The notes under the pieces: generated by a model | Told to the model about the DNA's origin: nothing | The model's database searches: none | What the model saw: only the letters and a program-made list of their open reading frames with translations | Assembly (NCBI RefSeq): GCF_001028625.1 | Contig: NZ_CP011805.1 | Span: 744,001 to 808,000 of the forward strand | From: Pelagerythrobacter marensis | GTDB lineage: Bacteria; Pseudomonadota; Alphaproteobacteria; Sphingomonadales; Sphingomonadaceae | Reading direction: 5' to 3' | DNA: 64,000 bases | Program-made: the position numbers and the translations under genes | In this document: positions 9,193-17,396 of the stretch, one piece after another | Numbering within the stretch: position 1 is the first letter of the stretch | Layout: every line of letters begins with the position of its first letter

Positions 9193-9579
9193 ATGTTTGC
9201 CCTTGCTCTGACTTTCGCGATGACGTCCACCCCCACGGCCGGCACGGCGCATCTGACCCTCGGTGACGAAACGACCGTCCATCAGATTGCGGCCTGCGCA
9301 TTGACGCCTGAGGGCGCCATGCCGGCCCGACTGCTGATCGAGGATACGGATGTTACCGTGATCGTCTCCCGCGCCGATCACGTTCAGATCATCAGCGTCA
9401 TTCGCGACGACAAGAACTGGACCACCACCCGGATGAACATGGGCGGTAAATGGGTCGACCGCGGACAGCCCGCCGAACCGATCGTAAAGGAATGGGGCAC
9501 GCTCATTCGCGCCGAAGCGACGCTGAGCGATACCGGCAACTCCGGGGAACGGCAGGTTTCGGTGGTTGCGCGCTGTTAG
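9193..9579 (+). CDS. small exported protein of unknown function
   Basis: A 128-residue protein with a probable signal sequence (MFALALTFAMTSTPTAGTAH) and one Cys near each end of the mature part (AACALTP and the C-terminal VVARC), which could pair. Start ATG 9193 has GGAGAC at good spacing; the frame opens earlier at 9166 but that extension would spoil the signal peptide. It follows the metallopeptidase gene after 33 bp and appears to end the cluster. Family not recognised; an inhibitor or accessory role for the peptidase would be a guess. Confidence 0.6.
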   Translation: MFALALTFAMTSTPTAGTAHLTLGDETTVHQIAACALTPEGAMPARLLIEDTDVTVIVSRADHVQIISVIRDDKNWTTTRMNMGGKWVDRGQPAEPIVKEWGTLIRAEATLSDTGNSGERQVSVVARC

Positions 9580-9680
9580 GAGGTGAGCCTTTCAGCTGGT
9601 TCCGGCGCTTCGCAACGCTATTAATGCCGCTCCATCCCCTTTCCCGCATCCTTGCTCTGGAAGGCGAGCCGCTCTAATCC

Positions 9681-10817
9681 GTGGCGATGGAAACAGCACA
9701 ACGCCCCGTCATTTCTGCGACCGGTCTTTTCACGCCGCCAGAGAGCATTTCGAACGAAGAACTGGTCGCGAGCTTCAATCGCTACGTCGAGAGATTCAAC
9801 GCAGACCATGCGGGCGCGATCGCGGCGGGCGAGGTTGCTGCGCTGGAGCCAAGCTCGGTCGAGTTCATCGAGAAGGCGAGCGGGATAAAATCGCGCCACG
9901 TCATGGCAAAGGCGCCCGTCCTGGATCCTGACGTCATGGCCCCGCGCTGGGCCGAGCGCGCAGACGAGGACCTGTCGATCCTGGCGGAGATCGGAGTTGC
10001 CGCAGCGCAGGACGCGCTGGCGCGGGCGGGGCGGCAGGCGCGCGATGTCGATGCGGTGCTGTGCGCAGCATCGAACATGGAACGCCCCTATCCCGCGATG
10101 GCCATCGAAATTCAGCAGGCGCTGGGGATCGAGGGGTTCGCATTCGACATGAACGTCGCCTGTTCCTCGGCCACGTTCGGAATTCAGACGGCAGCGGATT
10201 ACATCCGGGCCGGGCACGCGCGATCCGTTCTGGTGGTCAGCCCAGAGATTACCAGCGGGCATCTCAACTGGCGCGACCGCGACAGCCATTTCATTTTTGG
10301 CGACGTTGCGACCGCGGTGCTGGTTGAAGACGCCGCGATCGCGCCCGATGCACATTGGGATATTCTCGGCACGCGGCTGAAAACGGTGTTTTCCAACAAT
10401 ATCCGCAACAACTTCGGCTTCCTGAATCGCGCCCATCCCGAAACGGCCGATACGCCCGACAAGCTTTTCGTCCAGGAAGGGCGCAAGGTGTTCAAGGAAG
10501 TCGTCCCGATGGTCGCGCAGATGATCGTCGACGAGGCGGAGCGGCTGGGAATCGATTCCCACGGCTTGCGCCGGTTATGGCTGCATCAGGCCAATGCGGG
10601 CATGAACCGCCTGATCGCGCAGCGCGTGCTGGGGCACGAGGCGAATGCCGATGAAAGCCCCACCGTGCTCGATACTTACGGCAATACGTCCAGCGCAGGA
10701 TCGATCATCGCATTTCACCTGCACAGTGAAGACTTGCGCGCAGGCGACACCGGGCTGATCTGCAGTTTCGGCGCGGGCTATTCGGCCGGGACGGTTTTCG
10801 TTCGCAAGGCGGGGTAA
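9681..10817 (+). CDS. beta-ketoacyl-ACP synthase III family (thiolase fold)
   Basis: Decarboxylative condensing enzyme of 378 residues. The KAS III triad is intact: Cys in NVACSSATFG, His in WLHQANAGMN and Asn in TYGNTSSAGS. It is longer than housekeeping FabH (about 320) and is not beside plsX, so it resembles the longer paralogues that use medium-chain acyl-CoA or other primers (family knowledge; the substrate is not readable from sequence). Start ATG 9681; ATG 9687 is two codons in. Its last 40 bases overlap the 3' end of the convergent PAP2 gene. Location beside phospholipid genes suggests a lipid role. Confidence 0.85.
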   Translation: MAMETAQRPVISATGLFTPPESISNEELVASFNRYVERFNADHAGAIAAGEVAALEPSSVEFIEKASGIKSRHVMAKAPVLDPDVMAPRWAERADEDLSILAEIGVAAAQDALARAGRQARDVDAVLCAASNMERPYPAMAIEIQQALGIEGFAFDMNVACSSATFGIQTAADYIRAGHARSVLVVSPEITSGHLNWRDRDSHFIFGDVATAVLVEDAAIAPDAHWDILGTRLKTVFSNNIRNNFGFLNRAHPETADTPDKLFVQEGRKVFKEVVPMVAQMIVDEAERLGIDSHGLRRLWLHQANAGMNRLIAQRVLGHEANADESPTVLDTYGNTSSAGSIIAFHLHSEDLRAGDTGLICSFGAGYSAGTVFVRKAG

Positions 10818-11860
10818 ATCTCGCGCGCATTGTGCGCCAGGCGGTTGTCCCACCAGCCGACGACCACGCCAGACATGCGCCACAACGCCGCCACCAGGAT
10901 GACCGACACCAGCCCGTCTACCGCGTAGTGATAGGCAAGGTGGACCGAACCGATCCAGGTGAGGACGAAGAAGGCCAGCATCCACCGTCCCACGAGCGGT
11001 GAGATGCGCCGTACCGCCAGCCAGAAGAGAAACGCGATGGCGACGTGCATACTGGGCATGGCAGTGATTCCGCTGCCCAGACCGTTTGCATCGGTATGAT
11101 GCCAGTCGAGCAGCATCTGCTGCACGGTCAGAGGCATCACGGGGATCTGCGCATCGGCAGCATTGAGGTAGGCCATCTGCGCGCTGAAGGTCTGATCGCC
11201 GAGAAGCGGGCCAAGAAAGCACGGCCCGACCGATGCCAGCGCGGTCGCGACGCCGCCGCCGATCACCGACCATGACAGCGTATACGACAGGAAGAACTGC
11301 CGCCGCAGGCCCGGATCGATGGCGGCAAATGCCATAAAGAGGCAGCCGACATAGAGCAGGAGAAACCAGAGCTGATACAGCAGCCCGAGCAGGGCGGTCA
11401 CCACCGGGTAGCCGAATACCGGCTGGAGCACCTGCCAGGCATCGTAGCCGAAGAAAATCGCCCGATCCCACGCGATGAAAGTCGCGTCCCAGGTATAATC
11501 GTTGAACAGGGGAATCGCCGCCTTCATCTTCGAGAAGAACGGCATCAGCAGGACACACAGCGCCAGCAGAGGCGCGCCGGCGATCCACCGGCGAATCGCT
11601 ACCGGGCCGGCGTAGCGGCGATGGAGTGCGGCGAAGGGTTCGTTCGGGCGGTTTCGCGCCAGATGATACGCCGCATCAACGGCCATCCAGGCGATGATCG
11701 AAAACAGGTAGATACGGGCGTTGGCAAGGACCGGCCCCGTGTCCAGCGCGATCCCGCGGTTCGCGAGCAACGCCGCGCAGAGCGCGAACAGCGCCAGCGT
11801 CGCGGCGAACACCGGGATCTCGCCGCTCCAGCGCCGCAGTATTGTGCCTCGCGTATCCAT
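10778..11860 (-). CDS. PAP2-superfamily membrane phosphoesterase/phosphotransferase
   Basis: A 360-residue membrane protein with about seven hydrophobic segments. The PAP2 motifs lie in the C-terminal half: AMPSMHVA (catalytic His, about residue 268) and SVHLAYHYAVDGLVS (second His and Asp, about residue 308). The topology and the WHHTDAN region recall the Aur1/inositol-phosphotransferase-like branch (PAP2_3) rather than small PgpB, so it could dephosphorylate a lipid phosphate or transfer a phospho-head group to a (sphingo)lipid. It is divergent from psd with 90 bp between them and convergent with the KAS III gene, overlapping it by 40 bp. Confidence 0.8.
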   Translation of the reverse strand: MDTRGTILRRWSGEIPVFAATLALFALCAALLANRGIALDTGPVLANARIYLFSIIAWMAVDAAYHLARNRPNEPFAALHRRYAGPVAIRRWIAGAPLLALCVLLMPFFSKMKAAIPLFNDYTWDATFIAWDRAIFFGYDAWQVLQPVFGYPVVTALLGLLYQLWFLLLYVGCLFMAFAAIDPGLRRQFFLSYTLSWSVIGGGVATALASVGPCFLGPLLGDQTFSAQMAYLNAADAQIPVMPLTVQQMLLDWHHTDANGLGSGITAMPSMHVAIAFLFWLAVRRISPLVGRWMLAFFVLTWIGSVHLAYHYAVDGLVSVILVAALWRMSGVVVGWWDNRLAHNAREIYPALRTKTVPAE

Positions 11861-11950
11861 CGCCGCGTGAATAGGGCGATATGGTAAGTATCGGTTTAAC
11901 GAAGTGCACTTTGCCGCGATCCGCTTGTTTGCATCGCGGCAAGGCCCTAG

Positions 11951-12709
11951 ATGGCACGGATGGCAGGCGAACTGGTCGATAACAAAGGGCGCGGTGATGT
12001 GGGGTGGCACTGGCCGCCGATCCATCCCGAAGGGCGCAAATTCGGGCTGATTGCCGTCGGCATCAGCCTGTTCGCGGCATTTATGGCGTGGGAAACGATC
12101 GCCTGGCCGATGGCATTCCTGTCGCTGGGTGTATTCGCCTTCTTCCGCGATCCCGAGCGGGTGGTGCCGCAGGACGACCGGTTCATCGTCTCGCCGGCCG
12201 ACGGGCTCGTCTCGCTGATCGCGCAAGTCGAACCGCCTGCGGAACTGACGATGGACGACGGCAGCGGCACGCCTTCGCTGGCGCGCGAGCCGGTGACCCG
12301 CATCTCGATCTTCATGAGCGTGTTCGATGTCCATATAAACCGGGCACCGATCGGCGGCACAGTGCGGCGGCTGGTCTATATCCCCGGCAAGTTCATGAAC
12401 GCCGATCTCGACAAGGCGAGCGAGGATAACGAGCGTCAGCACATCCTGATCGAACGGCATGACGGCCTGATGCTCGGCTTTACCCAGATTGCGGGACTGG
12501 TGGCGCGCCGGATCGTGCCCTTCGTCAAGCCCGGCGACACCCTGGCTGCGGGCGCGCGGGTTGGCCTGATCCGCTTCGGCAGCCGCGTGGACGTCTATCT
12601 TCCGGCGGGCACCGATCCGCGCGTGCTCGTGGGGCAGAAAGTCGTTGCCGGTGAAACAGTGCTGGCCGAAATCGGCGAGCGTCGGCTGATCGAAGGCATC
12701 GCACAGTGA
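11951..12709 (+). CDS. psd: phosphatidylserine decarboxylase
   Basis: Converts phosphatidylserine to phosphatidylethanolamine at the inner membrane. At 252 residues it matches the short, archaeal-type Psd used by many alphaproteobacteria. An N-terminal membrane hairpin precedes FFRDPERVVP and SPADGLVS; FMSVFDVHINRAPIGG holds the conserved His region. RFGSRVDVYLP contains the Gly-Ser self-cleavage site that generates the pyruvoyl group on the small subunit. The stop overlaps the start of pssA (GTGA), so the two consecutive enzymes of PE synthesis are translationally coupled, with the later step first. Confidence 0.95.
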   Translation: MARMAGELVDNKGRGDVGWHWPPIHPEGRKFGLIAVGISLFAAFMAWETIAWPMAFLSLGVFAFFRDPERVVPQDDRFIVSPADGLVSLIAQVEPPAELTMDDGSGTPSLAREPVTRISIFMSVFDVHINRAPIGGTVRRLVYIPGKFMNADLDKASEDNERQHILIERHDGLMLGFTQIAGLVARRIVPFVKPGDTLAAGARVGLIRFGSRVDVYLPAGTDPRVLVGQKVVAGETVLAEIGERRLIEGIAQ

Positions 12710-13566
12710 ACGACGATTATCCGCGCCTCGGTCCCAAGGCTGCGGAAGACGAGGTCCCGATGCCCGCGGGGCGGGCTCGCGGGCTCTCGCTCAGGGCAGT
12801 GCTGCCCAACGCGATCACTGCCGCCGCGCTGTGCTCCGGGCTGACCGGCATCCGTTTCGCGATTGCCGAAAACTGGAGCCTGGCGATCTTCGCCGTCATT
12901 CTCGCCGGCCTTCTCGACGGGATTGATGGCCGGATTGCCCGCCTGCTGAAGGCTCAGTCCCGTTTCGGGGCAGAGCTGGACAGTCTGGCCGATTCGCTTT
13001 CATTCGGCATGGCGCCGGCGATCATTTTCTACCTCTGGACCTTGCAGGATCTCCCCCGGCTGGGATGGTTCGCGGCGCTTGCTTTCGCCATCTGCTGTGC
13101 GCTTCGCCTGGCGCGGTTCAACGCGCAGATCGATGTCGACCATCAACCCCATAAATCGGCGGGCTTTCTTACCGGCGTACCGGCGCCGGTCGGGGCTGGC
13201 CTGGCATTTCTGCCGTTCTACCTGTGGATGGCGACGGGGCGGGAGGAGTTTCGCGAGCCGATCATCTGCGCCGTGTGGATGGTGGGCATGGCGTTCCTGA
13301 TGATTTCCAACATCGCGACGTTGAGCTGGACTTCGATCCGGCCCCGCAGAAACGTGCGCCTGGAACTGATTGCAGGGGTGGGGATACTGTGCGCCGCGCT
13401 CCTGCTCGAACCGTGGTGGGCGCTGGTTGCCATTTGTGCGGTCTATCTTGCCCTCATGCCCTATTCGCTGGTGCGCTATGCGCGGGTCAAGCGGCTACGG
13501 GAAGCGGGTGCCGCGCGCGCGCCGACGCCATCGACCGAGGCGAACGGTCTGCCGCCGATCGACTGA
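12706..13566 (+). CDS. pssA: CDP-diacylglycerol-serine O-phosphatidyltransferase
   Basis: Makes phosphatidylserine from CDP-diacylglycerol and serine. The 286-residue membrane protein has the CDP-alcohol phosphotransferase motif split as DGIDGRIARL and FGAELDSLAD, with all metal-binding Asp present, and about seven hydrophobic segments. It is the membrane type II PssA found in alphaproteobacteria. The start is GTG at 12706, overlapping the psd stop by four bases. The 3' end overlaps by 80 bp a possible small reverse-strand gene (13487-13783). Confidence 0.95.
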   Translation: MNDDYPRLGPKAAEDEVPMPAGRARGLSLRAVLPNAITAAALCSGLTGIRFAIAENWSLAIFAVILAGLLDGIDGRIARLLKAQSRFGAELDSLADSLSFGMAPAIIFYLWTLQDLPRLGWFAALAFAICCALRLARFNAQIDVDHQPHKSAGFLTGVPAPVGAGLAFLPFYLWMATGREEFREPIICAVWMVGMAFLMISNIATLSWTSIRPRRNVRLELIAGVGILCAALLLEPWWALVAICAVYLALMPYSLVRYARVKRLREAGAARAPTPSTEANGLPPID

Positions 13567-13783
13567 CCGGGCGAAGGCGCGACTCGCGCCCTCCATCGCT
13601 TGCCATGCGACAGGTCGCCGGCGTGGTGACCGTGACCCGGATCGATCCGGTCATCGCATCCTGTCCCAGTTCGTGGCGTAGACGGGCGAAGGCTTCCCGC
13701 CCGCGAACGAAGCTGTCGCCCAGCACCGCCAGCGAGATGGCCGCTACGGTCAGGAACAGGGCGAACAGAATGATCTCTAGCAT
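13487..13783 (-). CDS. possible small single-pass membrane protein
   Basis: A 98-residue frame beginning with an excellent membrane helix (MLEIILFALFLTVAAISLAV) followed by a charged segment (DSFVRGREAFARLRHEL). The rest is Arg/Ser-rich and less convincing; it lies antisense to the pssA 3' end. The start at 13783 has AAGGA about 8 bases upstream; the frame stays open to 13879 but that extension looks non-coding. It may be a conserved short hypothetical with a degenerate tail. Only the helix plus ribosome site support it. Confidence 0.45.
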   Translation of the reverse strand: MLEIILFALFLTVAAISLAVLGDSFVRGREAFARLRHELGQDAMTGSIRVTVTTPATCRMASDGGRESRLRPVSRSAADRSPRSMASARARHPLPVAA

Positions 13784-13817
13784 GATCTCGATCCTTCGAC
13801 TGGGCCGATCCCGGCTG

Positions 13818-13846
13818 TTGACAGCCTGTGGATGGATTGTGGATAA
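13818..13846 (+). promoter_or_regulatory. sigma-70-type promoter candidate for rpsB
   Basis: TTGACA (13818-13823) is a perfect -35 hexamer, followed by a 17-base spacer and GGATAA (13841-13846) as a weaker -10. It points towards rpsB, whose start would be about 280 bases downstream. It is the best promoter match I noticed upstream of the ribosomal-protein operon. The -10 is embedded in a perfect DnaA box. Confidence 0.5.
13838..13846 (-). promoter_or_regulatory. consensus DnaA box overlapping the rpsB -10
   Basis: TGTGGATAA is the exact reverse complement of the DnaA 9-mer TTATCCACA. Twelve bases upstream, TGTGGATGG (13828-13836) is a near match. A DnaA box inside a promoter core would let DnaA compete with RNA polymerase. 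Only two full boxes are seen, far apart in the window, so this is not an origin. Confidence 0.45.
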
Positions 13847-14131
13847 CCGTGCCGCCACCCGGGTTGTTCCGGCTGACACCGCAGATGTTCACTATTTGTT
13901 CCGCCATGTCAAGCGCATTTGCGTTCGGCATCCCATTTCCTGCGGCGAATCGAGGCTGGATTTGTCCACCCGATCGGGGTAAGGGCGCGTCCGCGCAGCG
14001 AATCCGGGGGGGCGTTCCTCCGTATCGCGACTGCGCAAATCCACATGGAGAGCGCCACATACCGGTGCCAGCCGCGGGATCTCCGCGAACGGTTCCAGCT
14101 CTCCAGAGGCATAACCGGAAAGGAATTACCT
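13847..14131 (+). other. long 5' leader of rpsB
   Basis: About 285 bases lie between the candidate promoter and rpsB. In E. coli, rpsB-tsf is controlled by S2 through its leader, so an autoregulatory structure is plausible here, but I could not identify a known leader motif by eye. The leader contains GAATC sites (for example 14000-14004) and an in-frame extension of rpsB from 13919 with no protein-like character. AAGGAA just before 14132 is the rpsB ribosome site. Confidence 0.35.
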
Positions 14132-14881
14132 ATGGCGGCTTCCACCGTCACCATGCAGCAATTGATCGAGGCCGGCGCACACTTCGGCCACCAGACCCAC
14201 CGCTGGAACCCGCGGATGAAGCCGTACATCTTCGGCGCCCGCAACGGTGTTCACATCATCGACCTGTCGCAGACCGTTCCGCTGTTCTCGCGCGCGCTCG
14301 ATTTCATCGAGCAGACCGTGCGCTCGGGCGGCAAGGTCCTGTTCGTCGGCACCAAGCGTCAGGCGCAGGAACCGATTGCGGAAGCGGCTCGCGCTGCCGG
14401 CCAGCACTTCGTCAACCATCGCTGGCTGGGCGGGATGCTCACCAACTGGAAGACGATTTCGGGTTCGATCAAGCGCCTCAAAACCTTGGAAGAACAGCTT
14501 TCGGGCGATACGTCGGGCCTGACCAAGAAGGAAGTTCTCCAGCTTACGCGCGAACGTGACAAGCTGGAACTTTCGCTCGGCGGTATTCGCGACATGGGCG
14601 GCATTCCCGACGTGATGTTCGTGATCGACGCCAACAAGGAAGATCTCGCGATCAAGGAAGCCAATGTCCTCGGCATTCCGGTGATTGCGGTGCTCGACAC
14701 CAATGTCGATCCCAGCGGGATTGCCTTCCCTGTGCCCGGCAACGATGACGCCAGCCGTGCGGTCCGCCTCTACTGCGACGCCGTGCGCGATGCGGCGGCG
14801 GCAGGGCGTGGCGGCAAAGTTGCCGAAAGCGGCAACGATGTCGGCGCTATGGAAGAGCCCCCGGTCGAAACGGCTGCCTGA
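14132..14881 (+). CDS. rpsB: 30S ribosomal protein S2
   Basis: Small-subunit protein needed for S1 docking. The 249-residue product has the full S2 pattern: LIEAGAHFGHQTHRWNPRMK at the start, LFVGTKRQAQ, VNHRWLGGMLTNW, IPDVMFVIDANKEDLAIKEA and IPVIAVLDTNVDPSGIAFP. An acidic C-terminal tail follows. The start at ATG 14132 has AAGGAATT upstream; in-frame upstream codons give non-S2 sequence. It is followed by tsf after 83 bp, the near-universal bacterial pairing. Confidence 0.98.
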   Translation: MAASTVTMQQLIEAGAHFGHQTHRWNPRMKPYIFGARNGVHIIDLSQTVPLFSRALDFIEQTVRSGGKVLFVGTKRQAQEPIAEAARAAGQHFVNHRWLGGMLTNWKTISGSIKRLKTLEEQLSGDTSGLTKKEVLQLTRERDKLELSLGGIRDMGGIPDVMFVIDANKEDLAIKEANVLGIPVIAVLDTNVDPSGIAFPVPGNDDASRAVRLYCDAVRDAAAAGRGGKVAESGNDVGAMEEPPVETAA

Positions 14882-14964
14882 TTCAGGCGACTGTCACAAA
14901 CATGACCTAGCGCGCCAGGCCTGACCCTCGGGCCCGGCGCCCAAGATTTACAGAGGAAACGATC

Positions 14965-15891
14965 ATGGCTGCATTCACTGCCGCTGACGTGAAGACCCTG
15001 CGCGAGAAGACCGGCGCGGGCATGATGGATGCCAAGAAGGCGCTCGAAGCCGCAAACGGCGATATCGAGGCTGCAGTCGACGCACTGCGGGCCAAGGGCC
15101 TCGCCACCGCACAGAAGAAGTCCAGCCGCACTGCGGCGGAAGGCCTTGTCGGCGTTGCCGTTCAGGGAACCCGGGGCGTTGCGGTCGAGGTGAACTCGGA
15201 AACCGACTTCGTCGCCAAGAACGACAAGTTCCAGGATTTCGTGCGCAAGACCACCGAAACCGCACTTTCGGTCGACGGCGACGATATCGAGGCGCTCAAG
15301 ACGGCGGCCTATCCCGATGGCGGCACGGTGGCCGAAAAGCTGACCGACAATGTCGCCACGATCGGCGAGAACCAGCAGGTTCGCCGGATGAAGACGGTGT
15401 CGGTCGATAACGGCGTGGTCGTTCCCTACGTCCACAACGCTGCTGCGACCAATCTCGGCAAGATCGGCGTGCTGGTCGCGCTCGAAAGCGAAGCCGATGC
15501 TGCCACGCTCGAAACGCTGGGCAAGCAACTGGCGATGCACATTGCCGCTGCTTTCCCGCAGGCGCTCGACGCCGACGGCCTCGACGCCGAAGTGATCGAG
15601 CGTGAGCGCAAGGTCGCGGCGGAAAAGGCTGCCGAAAGCGGCAAGCCGGCCGAAGTGCAGGAAAAGATGGTCGAAGGCGCGGTGAAGAAGTTCGCTAAGG
15701 AAAACGCGCTGCTGAGCCAGATCTTCGTGATGGACAACAAGACCCCGATCGCAGACGTGGTCGCTAAGGCGGGCAAGGATGCCGGCAAGCCGATCGTGCT
15801 GAAGGATTATGTCCGCTTCCAGCTCGGTGAAGGCATCGAGAAGGAAGAAAGCGACTTCGCAGCCGAGGTCGCCGCCGCCGTTGCTGGCTGA
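14965..15891 (+). CDS. tsf: translation elongation factor Ts
   Basis: Nucleotide exchange factor for EF-Tu. At 308 residues it begins with the UBA-like helix bundle (VKTLREKTGAGMMDAKKALE) and carries the diagnostic EF-Tu-contacting segment SETDFVAKNDKFQDF. The dimerisation core follows and the protein ends with VRFQLGEGIEKEESDFAAEV. Start ATG 14965 has GAGGAAAC. A strong intrinsic terminator 20 bases past the stop separates rpsB-tsf from pyrH. Confidence 0.98.
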   Translation: MAAFTAADVKTLREKTGAGMMDAKKALEAANGDIEAAVDALRAKGLATAQKKSSRTAAEGLVGVAVQGTRGVAVEVNSETDFVAKNDKFQDFVRKTTETALSVDGDDIEALKTAAYPDGGTVAEKLTDNVATIGENQQVRRMKTVSVDNGVVVPYVHNAAATNLGKIGVLVALESEADAATLETLGKQLAMHIAAAFPQALDADGLDAEVIERERKVAAEKAAESGKPAEVQEKMVEGAVKKFAKENALLSQIFVMDNKTPIADVVAKAGKDAGKPIVLKDYVRFQLGEGIEKEESDFAAEVAAAVAG

Positions 15892-15911
15892 TTCTCTTCT
15901 TACGCGAACAG

Positions 15912-15945
15912 ACGGCCGCCGGACTTCACGTTCGGCGGCCGTTTT
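15912..15945 (+). terminator. intrinsic terminator after tsf
   Basis: A perfect 9-bp GC-rich stem (ACGGCCGCC pairing with GGCGGCCGT at 15934-15942) closes a 13-base loop and runs into TTTT then CGTTT. The T-tract lies on the plus side, so it terminates the rpsB-tsf transcript. Confidence 0.85.
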
Positions 15946-16043
15946 CGTTTGCTGCCCAGTGACCGGCTTTCCCTTTGCGCACGCGGGGCGAGGCGGCTAA
16001 GGACCCCGGCAACCCTCTCAACTTTTCGGAACCCGTTTCGCCC

Positions 16044-16766
16044 ATGTCTTCCCCGAAATACAAGCGGATACTGCTCAAGCTCTCGGGCGAGGTGCTGATG
16101 GGCGATCAGCAGTTCGGGATCGATCCGGCCTTTGTTGCGGAACTCGCGCAGGAAGTGAAGGCGGCGAAGGACAACGGGCTGGAAATCTGCCTGGTGATCG
16201 GCGGCGGCAACATCTTCCGCGGGATGGCCGGCGCGGCGCAGGGGATGGATCGTGCCCAGGCCGATTACATGGGCATGCTGGCGACGGTGATGAACGCGCT
16301 GGCGATGCAGAACGCCCTCGAACAACTCGGCGTGCAGACGCGGGTTCAATCGGCCGTGCAGATGGATCAGGTGTGCGAACCTGTGATCCGGCGCCGTGCC
16401 GAACGTCACCTTGAGAAGGGGCGGGTCGTGATCTTCGCCGCCGGCGTCGGTGCGCCCTATTTCACCACCGACAGCGGCGCCGCCTTGCGCGCTGCGGAGA
16501 TGCGCTGCGATGCCTTGTTCAAGGGGACGAGCGTCGATGGGGTTTATGACAGCGATCCCAAGCTGAATTCCGCTGCCAAACGTTTCGAAACCGTCAGTTA
16601 CGACAAAGTGCTGGCGAACAATCTCAGGGTTATGGATGCCTCGGCCGTTGCACTGTGCCGCGACAACGGGATCCCCATCGTGGTCTTTTCGATCCGCGAG
16701 AAGGGCAATCTCGCGCGGGTACTCGCCGGCGAAGGCATCCAGACGGTAGTGAAAGAGGAAGCCTGA
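16044..16766 (+). CDS. pyrH: uridylate kinase
   Basis: Phosphorylates UMP to UDP (bacterial hexameric amino-acid-kinase fold). The 240-residue protein has RILLKLSGEVLMGD at the phosphate-binding strand, VIGGGNIFRG, the DYMGMLATVMNALAMQNAL helix and TSVDGVYDSDPK near the nucleotide site. Start ATG 16044 was chosen because KYKRILLKLSGE is the family N-terminus; the frame extends to 15975 without similarity. frr follows after two bases. Confidence 0.97.
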   Translation: MSSPKYKRILLKLSGEVLMGDQQFGIDPAFVAELAQEVKAAKDNGLEICLVIGGGNIFRGMAGAAQGMDRAQADYMGMLATVMNALAMQNALEQLGVQTRVQSAVQMDQVCEPVIRRRAERHLEKGRVVIFAAGVGAPYFTTDSGAALRAAEMRCDALFKGTSVDGVYDSDPKLNSAAKRFETVSYDKVLANNLRVMDASAVALCRDNGIPIVVFSIREKGNLARVLAGEGIQTVVKEEA

Positions 16767-16768
16767 CA

Positions 16769-17326
16769 ATGGCCAAGTACGACAAGAGTGATATCGAACG
16801 TCGCATGCAGGGGGCGGTGGACAGCCTCAAGGGCGACCTGTCGGGCCTGCGCACCGGCCGTGCCAACACCAGCCTGCTCGATCCGGTACAGGTCGAAGTG
16901 TACGGCGCGATGATGCCGCTCAGCCAGGTGGCCACGGTCAATGCCCCCGAACCGCGGATGCTGGCGGTGCAGGTGTGGGACAAGGCGAACGTGATGGCTG
17001 TCGAGAAGGGCATTGCCCACGCCAACCTGGGTCTCAACCCGATGACCGACGGGCAGACGATCCGCCTGCCGATGCCCGATCTGACGGAAGAGCGTCGCCG
17101 TGAACTGGCCAAGCTGGCGGGCAAATATGCGGAGAACGCCAAGATCGCGATCCGCAACGTCCGCCGCGACGGGATGGAAGCGCTCAAGGAAGACGAGAAG
17201 AAGAAGGAAATCTCCGAGGACGACCGCAAGCGTAGCGAAGAAGAAGTGCAGAAGCTGACCGACAAATATGTCGCGGAAACCGATGCAGCTGCGGCGCAGA
17301 AGGAGAAGGAAATCCTGACCCAGTGA
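16769..17326 (+). CDS. frr: ribosome recycling factor
   Basis: Splits post-termination ribosomes with EF-G. The 185 residues equal the family length. Motifs include LRTGRANTSLLDPVQVEVYG, the LSQVATVNAPEPRMLAVQVW strand region, and the second helical arm LTEERRRELAKLAGKYAENA through RNVRRDG. It starts two bases after the pyrH stop, the classic pyrH-frr pairing, with GAGGAAG as ribosome site. Confidence 0.98.
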   Translation: MAKYDKSDIERRMQGAVDSLKGDLSGLRTGRANTSLLDPVQVEVYGAMMPLSQVATVNAPEPRMLAVQVWDKANVMAVEKGIAHANLGLNPMTDGQTIRLPMPDLTEERRRELAKLAGKYAENAKIAIRNVRRDGMEALKEDEKKKEISEDDRKRSEEEVQKLTDKYVAETDAAAAQKEKEILTQ

Positions 17327-17396
17327 ACGCGATTGGGTCACGATCCGTCTTCGTGTCCATCGGGGATACGATCGACAGTTGCGCGAAAGCCGAACG

